From positions 32,461 through 96,460 of the forward strand of contig JAFQXD010000009.1 in NCBI GenBank assembly GCA_017407115.1: 64,000 bases of DNA, in the 5' to 3' direction. Positions 30,173-39,778 of this stretch are shown in pieces. Under the pieces are notes generated by a model. The model ran no database searches, was not told where the DNA came from, and worked only from the letters and a program-made list of their open reading frames with translations. The stretch's first letter is position 1. Each line of letters starts with the position of its first letter. Source of the stretch: Methanobrevibacter sp. Lineage in GTDB: Archaea; Methanobacteriota; Methanobacteria; Methanobacteriales; Methanobacteriaceae. The translations under genes and the position numbers were made by a program.

Positions 30173-31528
30173 ATGAGAATTATTTTAGCAGGAACAGGTA
30201 GTGCAGTGGGCAAAACCACAATAGCTACCGGAATAATGAAAGCATTAAGCGAAAAATATAATGTACAACCTTTTAAGGTAGGTCCGGATTACATTGACCC
30301 ATCTTATCATACTTTAGCTACCAAAAACACCTCTAGAAACCTGGATTCCTTTTTTATGAAAGAGGGACAAGTCAGAGATTCATTTTTAAAGGGGATGGAA
30401 GGCAAAGATATAGCTGTCATTGAAGGCGTAAGAGGCCTTTACGAAGGAATAGACTCCATCAATGATATAGGAAGTACAGCATCCATTGCAAAATCACTGA
30501 ATGCACCTGTTATCTTAATTATTAATTCTCGAAGTTTAGTCAAAAGTGCTGCTGCGCTTGTTTTAGGTTTTAAGGCTTTGGATCCTGAAATAAATATTGC
30601 AGGAGTCATTTTAAATAAAGTAAAAAATAAGGCCCACTATGAGAAAACCAAAAGGTCGATTGAAGAGATAACAAATACGGAAGTTATCGGCGGAATCATA
30701 AGAGATGACAACATATCAATAGAACAAAGACATTTGGGACTTGTTCCTGCAGTTGAGAGAGAAAATTCACTGAAATTTATTGATATATGGAGTGAAGTTA
30801 TAAAAAATTCAATTGACTTGGACAGGCTGGTTGAAATTGCAAAATCAGCACCAAAAATAACATCAGACATCGTGCCTATTTGGAATAAGCTAAATAAACA
30901 ACCGGTCAAAATTGGAGTGGCCTTTGATGAAGTTTTTAATTTTTATTATAAGGAAAATATTGAATCATTAGAAGCCAACAACGCTAAAATCAAATATTTC
31001 TCACCTTTAAAGGATGAAGGATTGCCTGATGTTGATGGATTGTATATCGGTGGAGGATATCCTGAACTGTTTTCAAAACAGCTCAGCGGAAATGAAAATA
31101 TGCTTAAAGAAATCAAGCAGTTCCACCTAGAAGATAGGCCTATCTTTGCCGAATGTGGTGGTTTAATGTATCTTATGAATTCCATCCATGAAGATAAAAT
31201 GGTTAGTGTATATCCTTACAAGTCAATTCTGACAGATAGAGTGCAGGCACTGAAATATACAATAGCTGAAGTAACCCAGGACAATATCATTTCCAAAAAA
31301 GGTGAAAAGTTCCATGGCCACGAGTTCCATTACTCAAAAGTGATTGTGGATAAAAACAATATCAAACATGATTTTGCATTCAATATCTTAAGAGGCAAAG
31401 GGTCTTACAATAACCAGGACGGATTTATTGAAGGAAATACACTTGCAAGTTATGTCCATACACATGTTGCCGCAATGCCTGATTTTGGAGGAAACCTTGC
31501 AATATCCTCATTAGAACTCCAAGGATAA
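30173..31528 (+). CDS. cfbB: Ni-sirohydrochlorin a,c-diamide synthase (CobB/CbiA family)
   Basis: ATP- and glutamine-dependent amidation of acetate side chains a and c, in coenzyme F430 synthesis and possibly also on cobyrinate for B12. The 451-residue protein has an N-terminal P-loop synthetase domain ([14 protein letters not shown] near residue 5, [10 protein letters not shown] near 42) and a C-terminal class I amidotransferase domain with the nucleophile in [11 protein letters not shown] near 325 and the catalytic-His region GHEFHYS near 382. Methanogens often have one such gene serving both pathways. The following polymerase-like gene starts 1 base later with its binding site inside this gene. 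Confidence 0.92.
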   Translation: MRIILAGTGSAVGKTTIATGIMKALSEKYNVQPFKVGPDYIDPSYHTLATKNTSRNLDSFFMKEGQVRDSFLKGMEGKDIAVIEGVRGLYEGIDSINDIGSTASIAKSLNAPVILIINSRSLVKSAAALVLGFKALDPEINIAGVILNKVKNKAHYEKTKRSIEEITNTEVIGGIIRDDNISIEQRHLGLVPAVERENSLKFIDIWSEVIKNSIDLDRLVEIAKSAPKITSDIVPIWNKLNKQPVKIGVAFDEVFNFYYKENIESLEANNAKIKYFSPLKDEGLPDVDGLYIGGGYPELFSKQLSGNENMLKEIKQFHLEDRPIFAECGGLMYLMNSIHEDKMVSVYPYKSILTDRVQALKYTIAEVTQDNIISKKGEKFHGHEFHYSKVIVDKNNIKHDFAFNILRGKGSYNNQDGFIEGNTLASYVHTHVAAMPDFGGNLAISSLELQG

Positions 31529-31529
31529 T

Positions 31530-32591
31530 ATGGAACTTGAAAAGATTGATTATTTCCAGCCGTTTATTGTTGTTGTTGCAATACTGGCCTTCCTTTTAAT
31601 GGGTTTTATCGGATCATTCAACTACAGATTTGAGGATCCACTTGATTTGGAAGTAATTCTAACCGTCATTTTTTCATGCATAATATTTTCAGCCGGAGCG
31701 CTGATTGTAAAATACAAAATTAACGTTGAAAATGCTAAAGAAATAAATTTATTATCAGAAAATCTGCTTGTAATCCTTGTTATAATAGCTTTAGTGTTGC
31801 AGGCCGTGAATTTGGTACTGATTGGTGGCATTCCCCTATTCGATAGCGTCCTAAAATCAAATGCCACAACAAATATCTGGAGAATAGCTTATCCTCTGTT
31901 TTTAATAATGATTAACATATTGCTTGTGAAACACTATGATAGAAAATACCTGGCACTGGTTTTACTGGGAGCTTTAGTTTTCGGTTTAAATGGGTACAGA
32001 ACTTCGGTTCTGGGAATTTTGGGAAGTACTTTCATTACATTGTATTACCTTGAAAAAATTTCCAGAAAAGTCGCAATTGCATTTATAGCTATGATAGTTG
32101 TTGGAATAATGGCAATCGGTTATATTTCTTCCCAATCAATAGCAACCCAGCATTGGACATTGAATCCTGTTGAACTCATCTTTTACAGAGCGGGCTTTAC
32201 ATTAGAAGTATTTGAAAGGATTCTCCCGCTGGCCGGAACCACACACGGACACATCACAAGCATGATTTTCTCATCCGGCAGTCCAAGAACATTCATAGGC
32301 CAATATGTATTGTCAGACAATGTATGTTTGACCTCAACTCTTTTCGGACCTGTTTACCTTGATTTTGGATTAATAGGCCTTGCAATTCAAATGTTGTTTA
32401 TTGGACTGTTTTTAGGATTGGTTCATAAATTAAAAAAAGGAATTGGTGTTGGCATTTATTCTATAATCTTAACACACACATTAATTTGGATAGAAACCGG
32501 GCCAACAGACATTATGATTTGGTTTTTATACTTGATTGGATTTATTTTAATAATAATAAATTTTAATTATATTAAATTAAACAAAAATTAA
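31530..32591 (+). CDS. Putative archaeal O-antigen polymerase-like membrane protein
   Basis: A 353-residue integral membrane protein with about ten hydrophobic segments, resembling the archaeal family annotated as putative O-antigen (oligosaccharide repeat unit) polymerase. The LNGYRTSVLG segment near residue 154 and the large extracytoplasmic region around SPRTFIGQYVLSDN (about 250) with LFGPVYLDFGLIGL resemble Wzy-like proteins. Role in polymerising surface glycan is inferred from family naming. Its ATG uses AAGGAT at the end of cfbB. Its 3' end overlaps the convergent Mrr-like gene by 15 bases. Confidence 0.7.
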   Translation: MELEKIDYFQPFIVVVAILAFLLMGFIGSFNYRFEDPLDLEVILTVIFSCIIFSAGALIVKYKINVENAKEINLLSENLLVILVIIALVLQAVNLVLIGGIPLFDSVLKSNATTNIWRIAYPLFLIMINILLVKHYDRKYLALVLLGALVFGLNGYRTSVLGILGSTFITLYYLEKISRKVAIAFIAMIVVGIMAIGYISSQSIATQHWTLNPVELIFYRAGFTLEVFERILPLAGTTHGHITSMIFSSGSPRTFIGQYVLSDNVCLTSTLFGPVYLDFGLIGLAIQMLFIGLFLGLVHKLKKGIGVGIYSIILTHTLIWIETGPTDIMIWFLYLIGFILIIINFNYIKLNKN

Positions 32592-33479
32592 TATAATCAA
32601 AATAACCAATGAAATAAAGAATACAAAGGTTCCTTTAATAACAAAATCTGTATTTCTCTCGGTGTATAATGACAAACCATAAGATAGAAGTAAAGCTACA
32701 ACCATCTCTATTAAACCAGTTATGCCTGCATCCATACCTAAAAGATTTCCAAATAAAAATGCAAGGGCATATGAAATAACTACAACGAGTATGATTAATA
32801 TAATCGGATTATTGACCAATTTAAATATAATAGGTTCATAACTTGAAAAATTATTGGAATTGTAGTTGTATAAATTGGATTGAGTAGATGAAAGCCCTCC
32901 CACAGAGGATTTTCCCCTATCCAATATAGAAGATAACAGATTATGTCTAGGCTCATCTATTTGTCTGTACAATGAACTTTTATACACATTAGGATTAGCA
33001 TCCCTTCTCTGCATTATATATTCCATGTCAGAAGCATCATATTCGTAATCAGGATACTGTTCTTCAATATATGCAGATGCACCACCGTCATATGGGGTAT
33101 TGTCTAAAGTAGTCTGAGAAGTTCTGTCCTGATAACGTTTTGCAAGTTCAAGCAGGTTATCCCTATCAACCAGTTTGATATTTTTTCTAAGTGCATAGTT
33201 CTTCGCTTGACTAGAAAAATATGAAGAAGATACGATAGTTACTTTAGAAGCTTTTAAACTTTGTTGAACATCTTCCATTTCTTTTAATACGTCCACTCCA
33301 ATTTCAAAGTCTTTATCATAGTTTTTACATGCCACAACTACGCCAAAATCCCCTATTGTTGTTGGCAGTATAGCATATATGTCTATGACTTTCTGAGAGG
33401 TTTTAAAATTCTTGTAAACCTTGAAACCAGAGTCCTCCATTACTTTCGCTATAAAATTAATCAATTGTGGTTTTTCCAA
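32577..33479 (-). CDS. Membrane-anchored Mrr-like restriction endonuclease-fold protein
   Basis: A 300-residue protein with an N-terminal restriction-endonuclease-like domain of the Mrr type (about residues 1-115): the core has IDIYAILP, then FGVVVACKNYDK, giving a D...x-C-K pattern close to the D...(E/Q)xK active site, though the E/Q position is occupied by Ala/Cys, so activity is uncertain. A linker (about 115-215) is Tyr/Ser/Asp rich, and two or three membrane helices form the C terminus (LVNNPIILIILVVVISYAL, and others), placing the nuclease domain in the cytoplasm at the membrane. TTG start with GGGTGG upstream. Function unknown. Confidence 0.72.
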   Translation of the reverse strand: MEKPQLINFIAKVMEDSGFKVYKNFKTSQKVIDIYAILPTTIGDFGVVVACKNYDKDFEIGVDVLKEMEDVQQSLKASKVTIVSSSYFSSQAKNYALRKNIKLVDRDNLLELAKRYQDRTSQTTLDNTPYDGGASAYIEEQYPDYEYDASDMEYIMQRRDANPNVYKSSLYRQIDEPRHNLLSSILDRGKSSVGGLSSTQSNLYNYNSNNFSSYEPIIFKLVNNPIILIILVVVISYALAFLFGNLLGMDAGITGLIEMVVALLLSYGLSLYTERNTDFVIKGTFVFFISLVILIILIFV

Positions 33480-33609
33480 GTTTCCACCCGTGTGTGTTTT
33501 TTCATAGAATATTAATATTATATTTTATAATTGAAATTATTATTAAAGTTTTTTATATCATACCCCTAACCTAAAATTATTTAAAAAAAGAACTGCTTTA
33601 AATAAATAT

Positions 33610-34386
33610 ATGAAAGCATTAATAAGTAATGATGATGGAATAACCGCTTCAGGAATATTAGCTGCAAAAAAAGCGGTTGATGATTTATGTGATACTTATG
33701 TAGTGGCTCCTGAAACACAACAAAGTGGAATAGGCCATGCATTAACTTTAAATGAACCATTAAGAGTAAATGAACATGTATTAAGAGATGGAAGTTTAGG
33801 CTATGGCATTACCGGAACTCCAACAGATGCCGTTACAATTGCACTTTTTGAAATAATGGATGAAAAACCTGATTTGATGATATCTGGAATAAACACAGGA
33901 TTCAACCTAGGAAAAGCAGAACTGACAACATCCGGAACATTAGGCGCTGCAATTGAAGCTGCAAGTTTTGAAATTCCAACAATAGCCATTTCACAGGAAG
34001 TAACTCGCGATGATGTTAAATTTGTTACCGGTGAAGTGGAAATTGATTTTGATTTCGCTACAAAAATGCTTAAAAAAATAGCTAAAATAATATTAAAAAA
34101 AGGTTTACCTGAGGGAATTGATTTGTTAAATGTTAATATTCCAGCAAACCCGATTAATGAAGAATTTGAAGTTGCTAAGCTTGGAAAAAGAATGTATGTT
34201 CCAATAATTGAAAAACGATTGGATCCGCGTGAACACCCATATTACTGGATTGGCGGCGAACCGTATGATTTTGATGAACCTGGAAGTGACGGTTATGAAT
34301 TATGCAAATCCAGAAAAACTACAGTAACACCACTGAAAATAGATTTGACAAGTGATATGAGTTTATTGAAAGATTGGATAAGTTAA
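33610..34386 (+). CDS. surE: 5'/3'-nucleotidase SurE
   Basis: Metal-dependent phosphatase of nucleoside monophosphates. The 258-residue protein has the conserved SNDDGITASGI at the N terminus (metal-binding Asp pair), PETQQSGIGHALTL near residue 36 and SGINTGFNLG near 97. Length is typical. No ribosome binding site is visible before the ATG, and TATA-like sequences lie close upstream (33551 and 33576), so the transcript may have a very short or no leader. Confidence 0.95.
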   Translation: MKALISNDDGITASGILAAKKAVDDLCDTYVVAPETQQSGIGHALTLNEPLRVNEHVLRDGSLGYGITGTPTDAVTIALFEIMDEKPDLMISGINTGFNLGKAELTTSGTLGAAIEAASFEIPTIAISQEVTRDDVKFVTGEVEIDFDFATKMLKKIAKIILKKGLPEGIDLLNVNIPANPINEEFEVAKLGKRMYVPIIEKRLDPREHPYYWIGGEPYDFDEPGSDGYELCKSRKTTVTPLKIDLTSDMSLLKDWIS

Positions 34387-34391
34387 AATAC

Positions 34392-34535
34392 CTATAAATT
34401 TAAATCTTTAAGTATTTTTTCTCTTTCTTCTCTAAGCTCGTTTAAAATCTTTTCATCAGTACATCCATCTTTTTTTAATTGAGCTATTGTACGGGTAATA
34501 GCTGCTAAATTACTTTCTAATTGATTTATTGCCAT
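34392..34535 (-). CDS. Small 47-residue helical protein
   Basis: A short gene that is easily missed. From ATG at 34535 the product starts MAINQLESNLAAITRTIAQL and ends EKILKDLNL before TAG. It is Leu/Glu/Lys rich with a heptad-like pattern and one Cys (GCTDEKI), so probably two short helices. Support for reality: an uninterrupted frame from ATG, amino acid composition like a soluble helical protein, and occupancy of a 226-base gap between surE and the LSm gene. Function unknown; promoter near 34550-34565 (AATACTTTAA on the minus strand side). Confidence 0.6.
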   Translation of the reverse strand: MAINQLESNLAAITRTIAQLKKDGCTDEKILNELREEREKILKDLNL

Positions 34536-34612
34536 AATATTATATAGAATGTTAAAGTATTTAAAGTTGAAATATCAAAATAAGAATAGAATTACTCGAG
34601 GATTTGAAAAAA

Positions 34613-34816
34613 ATGAGTCAAGATAAAGAAAACGTGAATAAACTTTTTAGACAATTTAAAAATAAATATGTGACTGTAGATTTAAGAGGCGACTATCAAA
34701 GCGAAGGAAAAGTAGTAGCTATTGACAATTATTTAAATCTCGTTTTAGAAAATGAAAATGGTTTGGAAACCGTTAAAGGCGGAAATATAATATTTATAAG
34801 TTTAAAAGAAGATTAG
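34613..34816 (+). CDS. LSm/Sm-like RNA-binding protein
   Basis: About 67 residues with both Sm motifs: LFRQFKNKYVTVDLRGDYQSEGKVVAIDNYLNLV region for Sm1 (read in two parts: KYVTVDLRGDYQSEG, AIDNYLNLVLEN) and the short Sm2 end TVKGGNIIFISL. Archaeal LSm proteins form rings that bind U-rich RNA. The open frame extends to TTG at 34604, but GAGGA at 34598 is well placed for the ATG at 34613. Its end overlaps the convergent marker-12 gene by 4 bases. Confidence 0.87.
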   Translation: MSQDKENVNKLFRQFKNKYVTVDLRGDYQSEGKVVAIDNYLNLVLENENGLETVKGGNIIFISLKED

Positions 34817-35817
34817 ATATTAACTTCAATACCTAATATTTCTTTTTCACCATTATATACATCCATCGCTATTTGAGCCGCACCGATAGCTCCGGATTCT
34901 TTTGAAATAATTTTTAAAGGATATTTATTCTTGAAATATTTATTTATTTCATCCCTGAAGTTGAATGGTTCTGTTGCACTTCCAATAGAGCCTGTTAAAA
35001 CTATTCCTTCAATTTCGTTTTCACATACTACTTCAAGGCCCGCTATTTCCATAGCAACAGTCATGATTAATGTATCAATAGCTAATTTTGCCTTTTCATC
35101 ACCGTTTCTATAGTTTTCCAATAACTGATCCTTCATATTGGCTACTTTACCGTCGATTTCAGCGATTTTGATAGCTCCCGCATGTGAAAAACATCCGTTG
35201 GCTGATGCATCATTTTCATCTATGTCTCTTAACATTTCCAAATCAAGCGGCCCATGAACAACGCCCATGGCACCCAAACATGCATCAATTGCACCTTTAA
35301 TTTTTCCATCCTCTATTAAAATATCCACACTGTTGGATGAAATGTCGGCTACAATAAAATTAGACCATCCGGTTTCCTTAACTGCATTATATGAAATACT
35401 AACCTTTTCTGGGCTTGCCTGATGGGAATAAGCAGCTCTAAATAACTTATCCAAAGATTCTGAATCCTTATGGAGGCCAGGAATCATTATTGAATCAATA
35501 TCCAACTGTTCAAGTTCGGAAAATACAGATGTACCTCCTCCGGTAACCTTTCCTGCTCCGCTGATGGATAGAATTCCCCTATCCTTAACTTTGGAGGTTG
35601 GTAAAATTTTATTTATTCCATCACCCATTGCATAAGTAATTGCCATTAACTTGACGTCTTCAAAATCAACACGTTTTGCAAGCTCTTCGGTTGCAGAAAC
35701 CAAACCTTTTTTACTCTCTTCTCTTCCTATCTTAAAAACTTCAATAACATTGCCTTCATCAGACATTATGCAAAAAGAGATTCCAGTAGTTCCATGGTCC
35801 ATCCCAATAAATACCAT
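34813..35817 (-). CDS. Methanogenesis marker protein 12
   Basis: About 334 residues, actin/hexokinase-fold ATPase-like protein (FIGMDHGTTGISFCIM at the N terminus is the phosphate-1 loop; EIEGIVLTGSIGSA near residue 265 the adenosine segment). Members occur almost only in methanogens and are listed as marker protein 12 (TIGR03281 type); the function is not established. Upstream in-frame starts exist, but GTGAT immediately precedes the ATG at 35817, which also fits the conserved MVFIGMDHG. It is downstream of ilvC on the same strand with a 42-base gap. Confidence 0.87.
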   Translation of the reverse strand: MVFIGMDHGTTGISFCIMSDEGNVIEVFKIGREESKKGLVSATEELAKRVDFEDVKLMAITYAMGDGINKILPTSKVKDRGILSISGAGKVTGGGTSVFSELEQLDIDSIMIPGLHKDSESLDKLFRAAYSHQASPEKVSISYNAVKETGWSNFIVADISSNSVDILIEDGKIKGAIDACLGAMGVVHGPLDLEMLRDIDENDASANGCFSHAGAIKIAEIDGKVANMKDQLLENYRNGDEKAKLAIDTLIMTVAMEIAGLEVVCENEIEGIVLTGSIGSATEPFNFRDEINKYFKNKYPLKIISKESGAIGAAQIAMDVYNGEKEILGIEVNI

Positions 35818-35859
35818 GATTATCACAAAAATAATAATAAAAAAAGAAAATAAAAAGAC

Positions 35860-36852
35860 TTAATCGTCTTTTTGTAATCCACAAGCTTTTCTAAGTCTTT
35901 CACCAACAATTTCAATTTCTTTTTTACCTTCAGCAGCCCTCATTTCTTTTAAGTTAGCTCCGTCGGTAGCGTTTTCATCAGCCCATTGTTTTTTGAAAGT
36001 ACCATCTTGGATTTCTTTTAAAACTGCTTTCATACCGTCTTTTGCTTCTTGGGTAATGATTCTATTACCTCTAGTTAAACCACCGTATTCTGCAGTGTTA
36101 CTTACATCTGTCCACATTCCAGCAAATCCTTTTTCATAGATTAAATCTACGATGAGTTTTACTTCGTGACAGGTTTCAAAGTAAGCAATTTCAGGTTGGT
36201 AACCTGCTTCAACCAATGTAGTGAATCCAGCATTGATCAATTCAGTGATACCTCCGCATAAAACAGTTTGTTCACCGAACAAGTCAGTTTCAGTTTCTTC
36301 TTGGAAAGTAGTTTCTAAAACACCTGCTTTGGTTAATCCACAAGCTTTTGCCATACCTAATGCAAGTTGCATTGCATCACCAGTTGCATCTTGCTCAATT
36401 GCAACAAGACCAGGAATACCGAATCCTTCTTCGTAAGTTCTTCTTACCATGGATCCAGGTCCTTTAGGTGCAAACATTACAATGTTTACATCTTCACCAG
36501 GTTTAATTAAACCGAAGTGGATGTTGTAACCGTGAGAGAATGAAATAGTGTTTCCAGCTTCTACATATTGTGCAATCTGTTCATTGTATACTCTTTCCTG
36601 GATTTCGTCAGGAAGTAAAATGTGAATGATGTCAGCTTCTTTTGCAGCATCTTCAATTGTTTTTACAGTCATGCCATCTTCTTTGACTAAGTTCCAAGAA
36701 CTACCATTTTCTCTTACACCAACAATAACATTAGCTCCACTATCAGCCATATTTCTAGATTGTGCTCTTCCTTGAGATCCATAACCTATTACAGCAATGG
36801 TTTTTCCTTCAAGAGCATCGATATTTACATCTGCATCGTAATACATTTTCAT
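35860..36852 (-). CDS. ilvC: Ketol-acid reductoisomerase
   Basis: Second common step of valine and isoleucine synthesis: alkyl shift and NADPH reduction of acetohydroxy acids. Class I enzyme of 330 residues with the Rossmann motif [14 protein letters not shown] near residue 20, [10 protein letters not shown] near 105, [17 protein letters not shown] near 128 and the C-terminal metal Glu/Asp segments ([15 protein letters not shown]). Highly expressed codon use similar to mtd. It belongs to the run ilvB-ilvN-carbonic anhydrase-ilvC, with a 116-base gap before it that may hold its own promoter. Confidence 0.97.
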   Translation of the reverse strand: MKMYYDADVNIDALEGKTIAVIGYGSQGRAQSRNMADSGANVIVGVRENGSSWNLVKEDGMTVKTIEDAAKEADIIHILLPDEIQERVYNEQIAQYVEAGNTISFSHGYNIHFGLIKPGEDVNIVMFAPKGPGSMVRRTYEEGFGIPGLVAIEQDATGDAMQLALGMAKACGLTKAGVLETTFQEETETDLFGEQTVLCGGITELINAGFTTLVEAGYQPEIAYFETCHEVKLIVDLIYEKGFAGMWTDVSNTAEYGGLTRGNRIITQEAKDGMKAVLKEIQDGTFKKQWADENATDGANLKEMRAAEGKKEIEIVGERLRKACGLQKDD

Positions 36853-36968
36853 TTAAATCATCTCTTAAATAATTAATAAAAATTAAGATATCAAAAAAAT
36901 ATCACTTAATAATATAATTTTTAATATTAATAAAAGTAACTAAAAAAAATAAAAAAAATAATTGATGA

Positions 36969-37496
36969 TTAGTAACCATCAACTAAAACTTTCAATTCAC
37001 CGGTTACGATATCAATTATAAGACCGTGAACTGGTACATCTGGGATTAACGGGTGGTTTTTGATTTTTTCAACTACGTTTTTAACGTTTTCTTCTTCGTC
37101 TTCAAATCCACCAATCCATTCTGCCAAATCATATTTGGCAATATCTTCTTCAGCAATGCCCCTTGCAAGCATTTTTTCCTTTAAGGCTTCAGCATCAGCA
37201 CCAGCCATACCACATTCAGTATGTCCAACAACTAAAACCTCTTCACAGCCTAAATTGTATAAAGCTGCACCGATTGATCTAATTGCATCTTCACCAACAA
37301 TGGAATTTCCTGCATTTCTAACAATCTTTGCATCTCCTCTTTCAAGGCCCAATGCCGGTTCAAAGAAATCAATCAATCTGCAATCCATACAAGTTAAAAT
37401 AGCTAATTTTTTAGCTGCATGGTGAGACATTTCTTCGCCTTCAAAGTTTTCAACAAATTTCTTATTATCTTCTAAAACATTTTCCAATATTGTCAT
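36969..37496 (-). CDS. Beta-class carbonic anhydrase
   Basis: Interconverts CO2 and bicarbonate. The 175-residue protein shows the zinc ligands of the beta class: CMDCRL near residue 36 (Cys with the Asp-Arg dyad) and HTECGMAG near residue 97 (His and Cys). It resembles the Cab enzyme of Methanothermobacter in length and motifs. It starts 3 bases after ilvN, and its ribosome binding site AAGGGGAG lies within the last codons of ilvN, so it is translated as part of the acetolactate synthase operon. Confidence 0.94.
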   Translation of the reverse strand: MTILENVLEDNKKFVENFEGEEMSHHAAKKLAILTCMDCRLIDFFEPALGLERGDAKIVRNAGNSIVGEDAIRSIGAALYNLGCEEVLVVGHTECGMAGADAEALKEKMLARGIAEEDIAKYDLAEWIGGFEDEEENVKNVVEKIKNHPLIPDVPVHGLIIDIVTGELKVLVDGY

Positions 37497-37499
37497 TTT

Positions 37500-37985
37500 C
37501 TATACTCCCCTTGCCATTGCAGTAAGGCCGGTACGTGAAATCTTTTTGATTCCAAAACCTTTTAATAAAGATATAAATGAATTTATTTTCTTTTTATCTC
37601 CAGTTATTTCAATTAATAATGTTTCTTCCGTAACATCAACAATTCTTGCCCTGAAAATATTAGAATACTGTATTATTTCAGATCTTGCGTCTGCATCAGG
37701 AATATTGACTTTAACAAGACATAATTCCCTTTTTACAGCATTTTTAGTAATATCTTTAATCTTGATTACATCAACTAATTTATTTAATTGTTTTGTGACC
37801 TGTTCCAATCCCTTTTGATCAGCATGGACTGAAATAACCATACGGGACAATCCCTCTACTTCTGATTCCCCTACAGTAATGCTGTCAATGTTGAAACCTC
37901 TCCTATTAAATAAACCGGCGACCTTTTGTAAGACTCCAGGTTTATCTTCAACCAATGTGGAAATAATATGGTAATTTGAATCCAT
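37500..37985 (-). CDS. ilvN: Acetolactate synthase regulatory (small) subunit
   Basis: Binds valine and tunes the catalytic subunit. The 161-residue chain has an N-terminal ACT domain (HIISTLVEDKPGVLQKVAGLFNRRGFNIDSI region, quoted in pieces: VEDKPGVLQKVAGLF, RRGFNIDSITVG) and a C-terminal IlvN-type domain. Starts immediately after the ilvB stop, so the two are coupled. Confidence 0.96.
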   Translation of the reverse strand: MDSNYHIISTLVEDKPGVLQKVAGLFNRRGFNIDSITVGESEVEGLSRMVISVHADQKGLEQVTKQLNKLVDVIKIKDITKNAVKRELCLVKVNIPDADARSEIIQYSNIFRARIVDVTEETLLIEITGDKKKINSFISLLKGFGIKKISRTGLTAMARGV

Positions 37986-39680
37986 TTAACTCACATCCTT
38001 TTCAAGCTTGTATTCACCAATCATTTCATTTATTCCCGCTCCTGGAGGAAGCATAGGCAGTGCCTCTTCAGAATCAATTACAATATTTAATAAAACTGGT
38101 TCATTATCCTTAATTGCTGAAGATAGTGCTTCTTTAGTTTCACCAGGTTTAGTAATTCTAACTGCATTAACTCCAAAACTTTCAGCTAACTTGACAAAGT
38201 CCGGACTGTTGCCTAATAAAGTTTGAGAGTGTCTTTCATCATATAATAAACTTTGCCATTGATATACCATTCCTAAAGTCCTATTTTCCAAAACAACCGC
38301 AATAACTGGTATATCATACTCTTTAACGGTGGCCAATTCCTGACAGACCATCAAAAATCCTCCATCTCCATTAATGGATACTACTGAATCATCTGGGCAT
38401 GCAATTTTTGCACCGATAGCTGCTGGGAATCCGAATCCCATAGTTCCAAGACCTCCTGATGAGATAAACTTACGTGGCTTTTGAGTATCATAGAAGTGTG
38501 CCGCCCACATCTGGTTTTGACCTACATCTGTTGTTAGGATGGATTCAGGAGTTAAAACTTCTGAAATTTCTTTAATAACAGTTTGTGGCTTTAATGGTAC
38601 GTCATCATATGTGACTCTTGGAAGCAGATCTTGTTTTCTTTGTTTAATCATGTCTGTCCAAGTATTAACTTCATCTGAAGCAACATATTCTTTTAATAAC
38701 TTATTTAATGAAGCTAAAATATTTTTAGCATCCCCTACAATAGGTAAATCAACGTCGACGTTTTTACCTATTTCAGCAGGATCAATATCAATATGAATTA
38801 TCTTAGTATCAGGAGCAAAGCTATCCAATCTGCCGGTGGTTCTGTCTGAAAATCTTATACCGATGGCTATTAACAAATCAGATTCGTTAATTGAATCATT
38901 AGATACTTTTCTTCCGTGCATACCTAACATTCCTAACGCCAAATCATCTGTTTCATCTATAGCTCCTTTACCTAATAATGAAGTCATTACAGGTGCATTA
39001 ATTGTGTATGCAAGTTCTTTTAATTCTTTACATGCACCAGAAATAATTACTCCAGCACCAACTAAAATTAATGGTTTTTTCGCTTGTTTAATCAAATCAC
39101 GAGCTTTTTTAATTTGTCTAATATTTCCTTTAGTGGTTGGATTATAGCCCGGTGTGTCAATTAAAGAATCATCGAATTTTGATAATTGCCCCTCTTGAAC
39201 TTCTTTTGGAACATCAATTAAAACTGGACCCGGCCTTCCGCTGGATGCTATTTCGAAAGCGGATTTAATCATGGAAGGTATCAAATCCGGATTTTTCGGT
39301 TGATAACTATGCTTTGTAATAGGCATTGTGATTCCAACAATGTCTGCTTCTTGGAATGCATCGTTACCAATCAAATGAGTAGGAACTTGTCCAGTTATAG
39401 CCAAAATTGGAGAAGAATCCATATATGCAGTCGCAATACCAGTTACAAGGTTTGTTGCACCTGGGCCTGAAGTTGCCAAACACACACCAACTTTTCCTGA
39501 AGCTCTTGCATATCCATCTGCTGCATGAGCTGCGCATTGTTCGTGTCTAACTAATATATGATCCAAATCTGCATCATATAGCATGTCATAGAATGGTATG
39601 GTTTGTCCACCAGGATAACCAAATATTGTTTTAACCCCCATATTTTTGAGGGATTCAATTATCGCTTCTCCGCCTCTCAT
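37986..39680 (-). CDS. ilvB: Acetolactate synthase large (catalytic) subunit
   Basis: Thiamin-diphosphate enzyme that condenses two pyruvates, or pyruvate and 2-ketobutyrate, releasing CO2. The 564-residue chain starts MRGGEAIIESLKNMGVKTI, has the catalytic Glu in VRHEQCAAHAADGYARA near residue 48, FAD-domain segments, and the ThDP motif GDGGFLMVCQELATV near 430. The frame stays open a further 37 codons upstream, but that extension is intergenic-like and would overlap the divergent DUF2085 gene start; AGGT precedes the ATG at 39680, which is chosen. Confidence 0.96.
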   Translation of the reverse strand: MRGGEAIIESLKNMGVKTIFGYPGGQTIPFYDMLYDADLDHILVRHEQCAAHAADGYARASGKVGVCLATSGPGATNLVTGIATAYMDSSPILAITGQVPTHLIGNDAFQEADIVGITMPITKHSYQPKNPDLIPSMIKSAFEIASSGRPGPVLIDVPKEVQEGQLSKFDDSLIDTPGYNPTTKGNIRQIKKARDLIKQAKKPLILVGAGVIISGACKELKELAYTINAPVMTSLLGKGAIDETDDLALGMLGMHGRKVSNDSINESDLLIAIGIRFSDRTTGRLDSFAPDTKIIHIDIDPAEIGKNVDVDLPIVGDAKNILASLNKLLKEYVASDEVNTWTDMIKQRKQDLLPRVTYDDVPLKPQTVIKEISEVLTPESILTTDVGQNQMWAAHFYDTQKPRKFISSGGLGTMGFGFPAAIGAKIACPDDSVVSINGDGGFLMVCQELATVKEYDIPVIAVVLENRTLGMVYQWQSLLYDERHSQTLLGNSPDFVKLAESFGVNAVRITKPGETKEALSSAIKDNEPVLLNIVIDSEEALPMLPPGAGINEMIGEYKLEKDVS

Positions 39681-39778
39681 TGTAATAACCTTTTTATATA
39701 TTATACAATAACTTATGAATACAAAAATATATATAATTATTGAAAATATAATTAATGTACTAAACTTGTGTTGATAGT

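Noticed and set aside
37060..37425. 121-codon frame antisense to carbonic anhydrase
   Set aside because: Complement of a gene with clear zinc-ligand motifs; composition is Ser/Phe/Ile-rich as usual for shadow frames.
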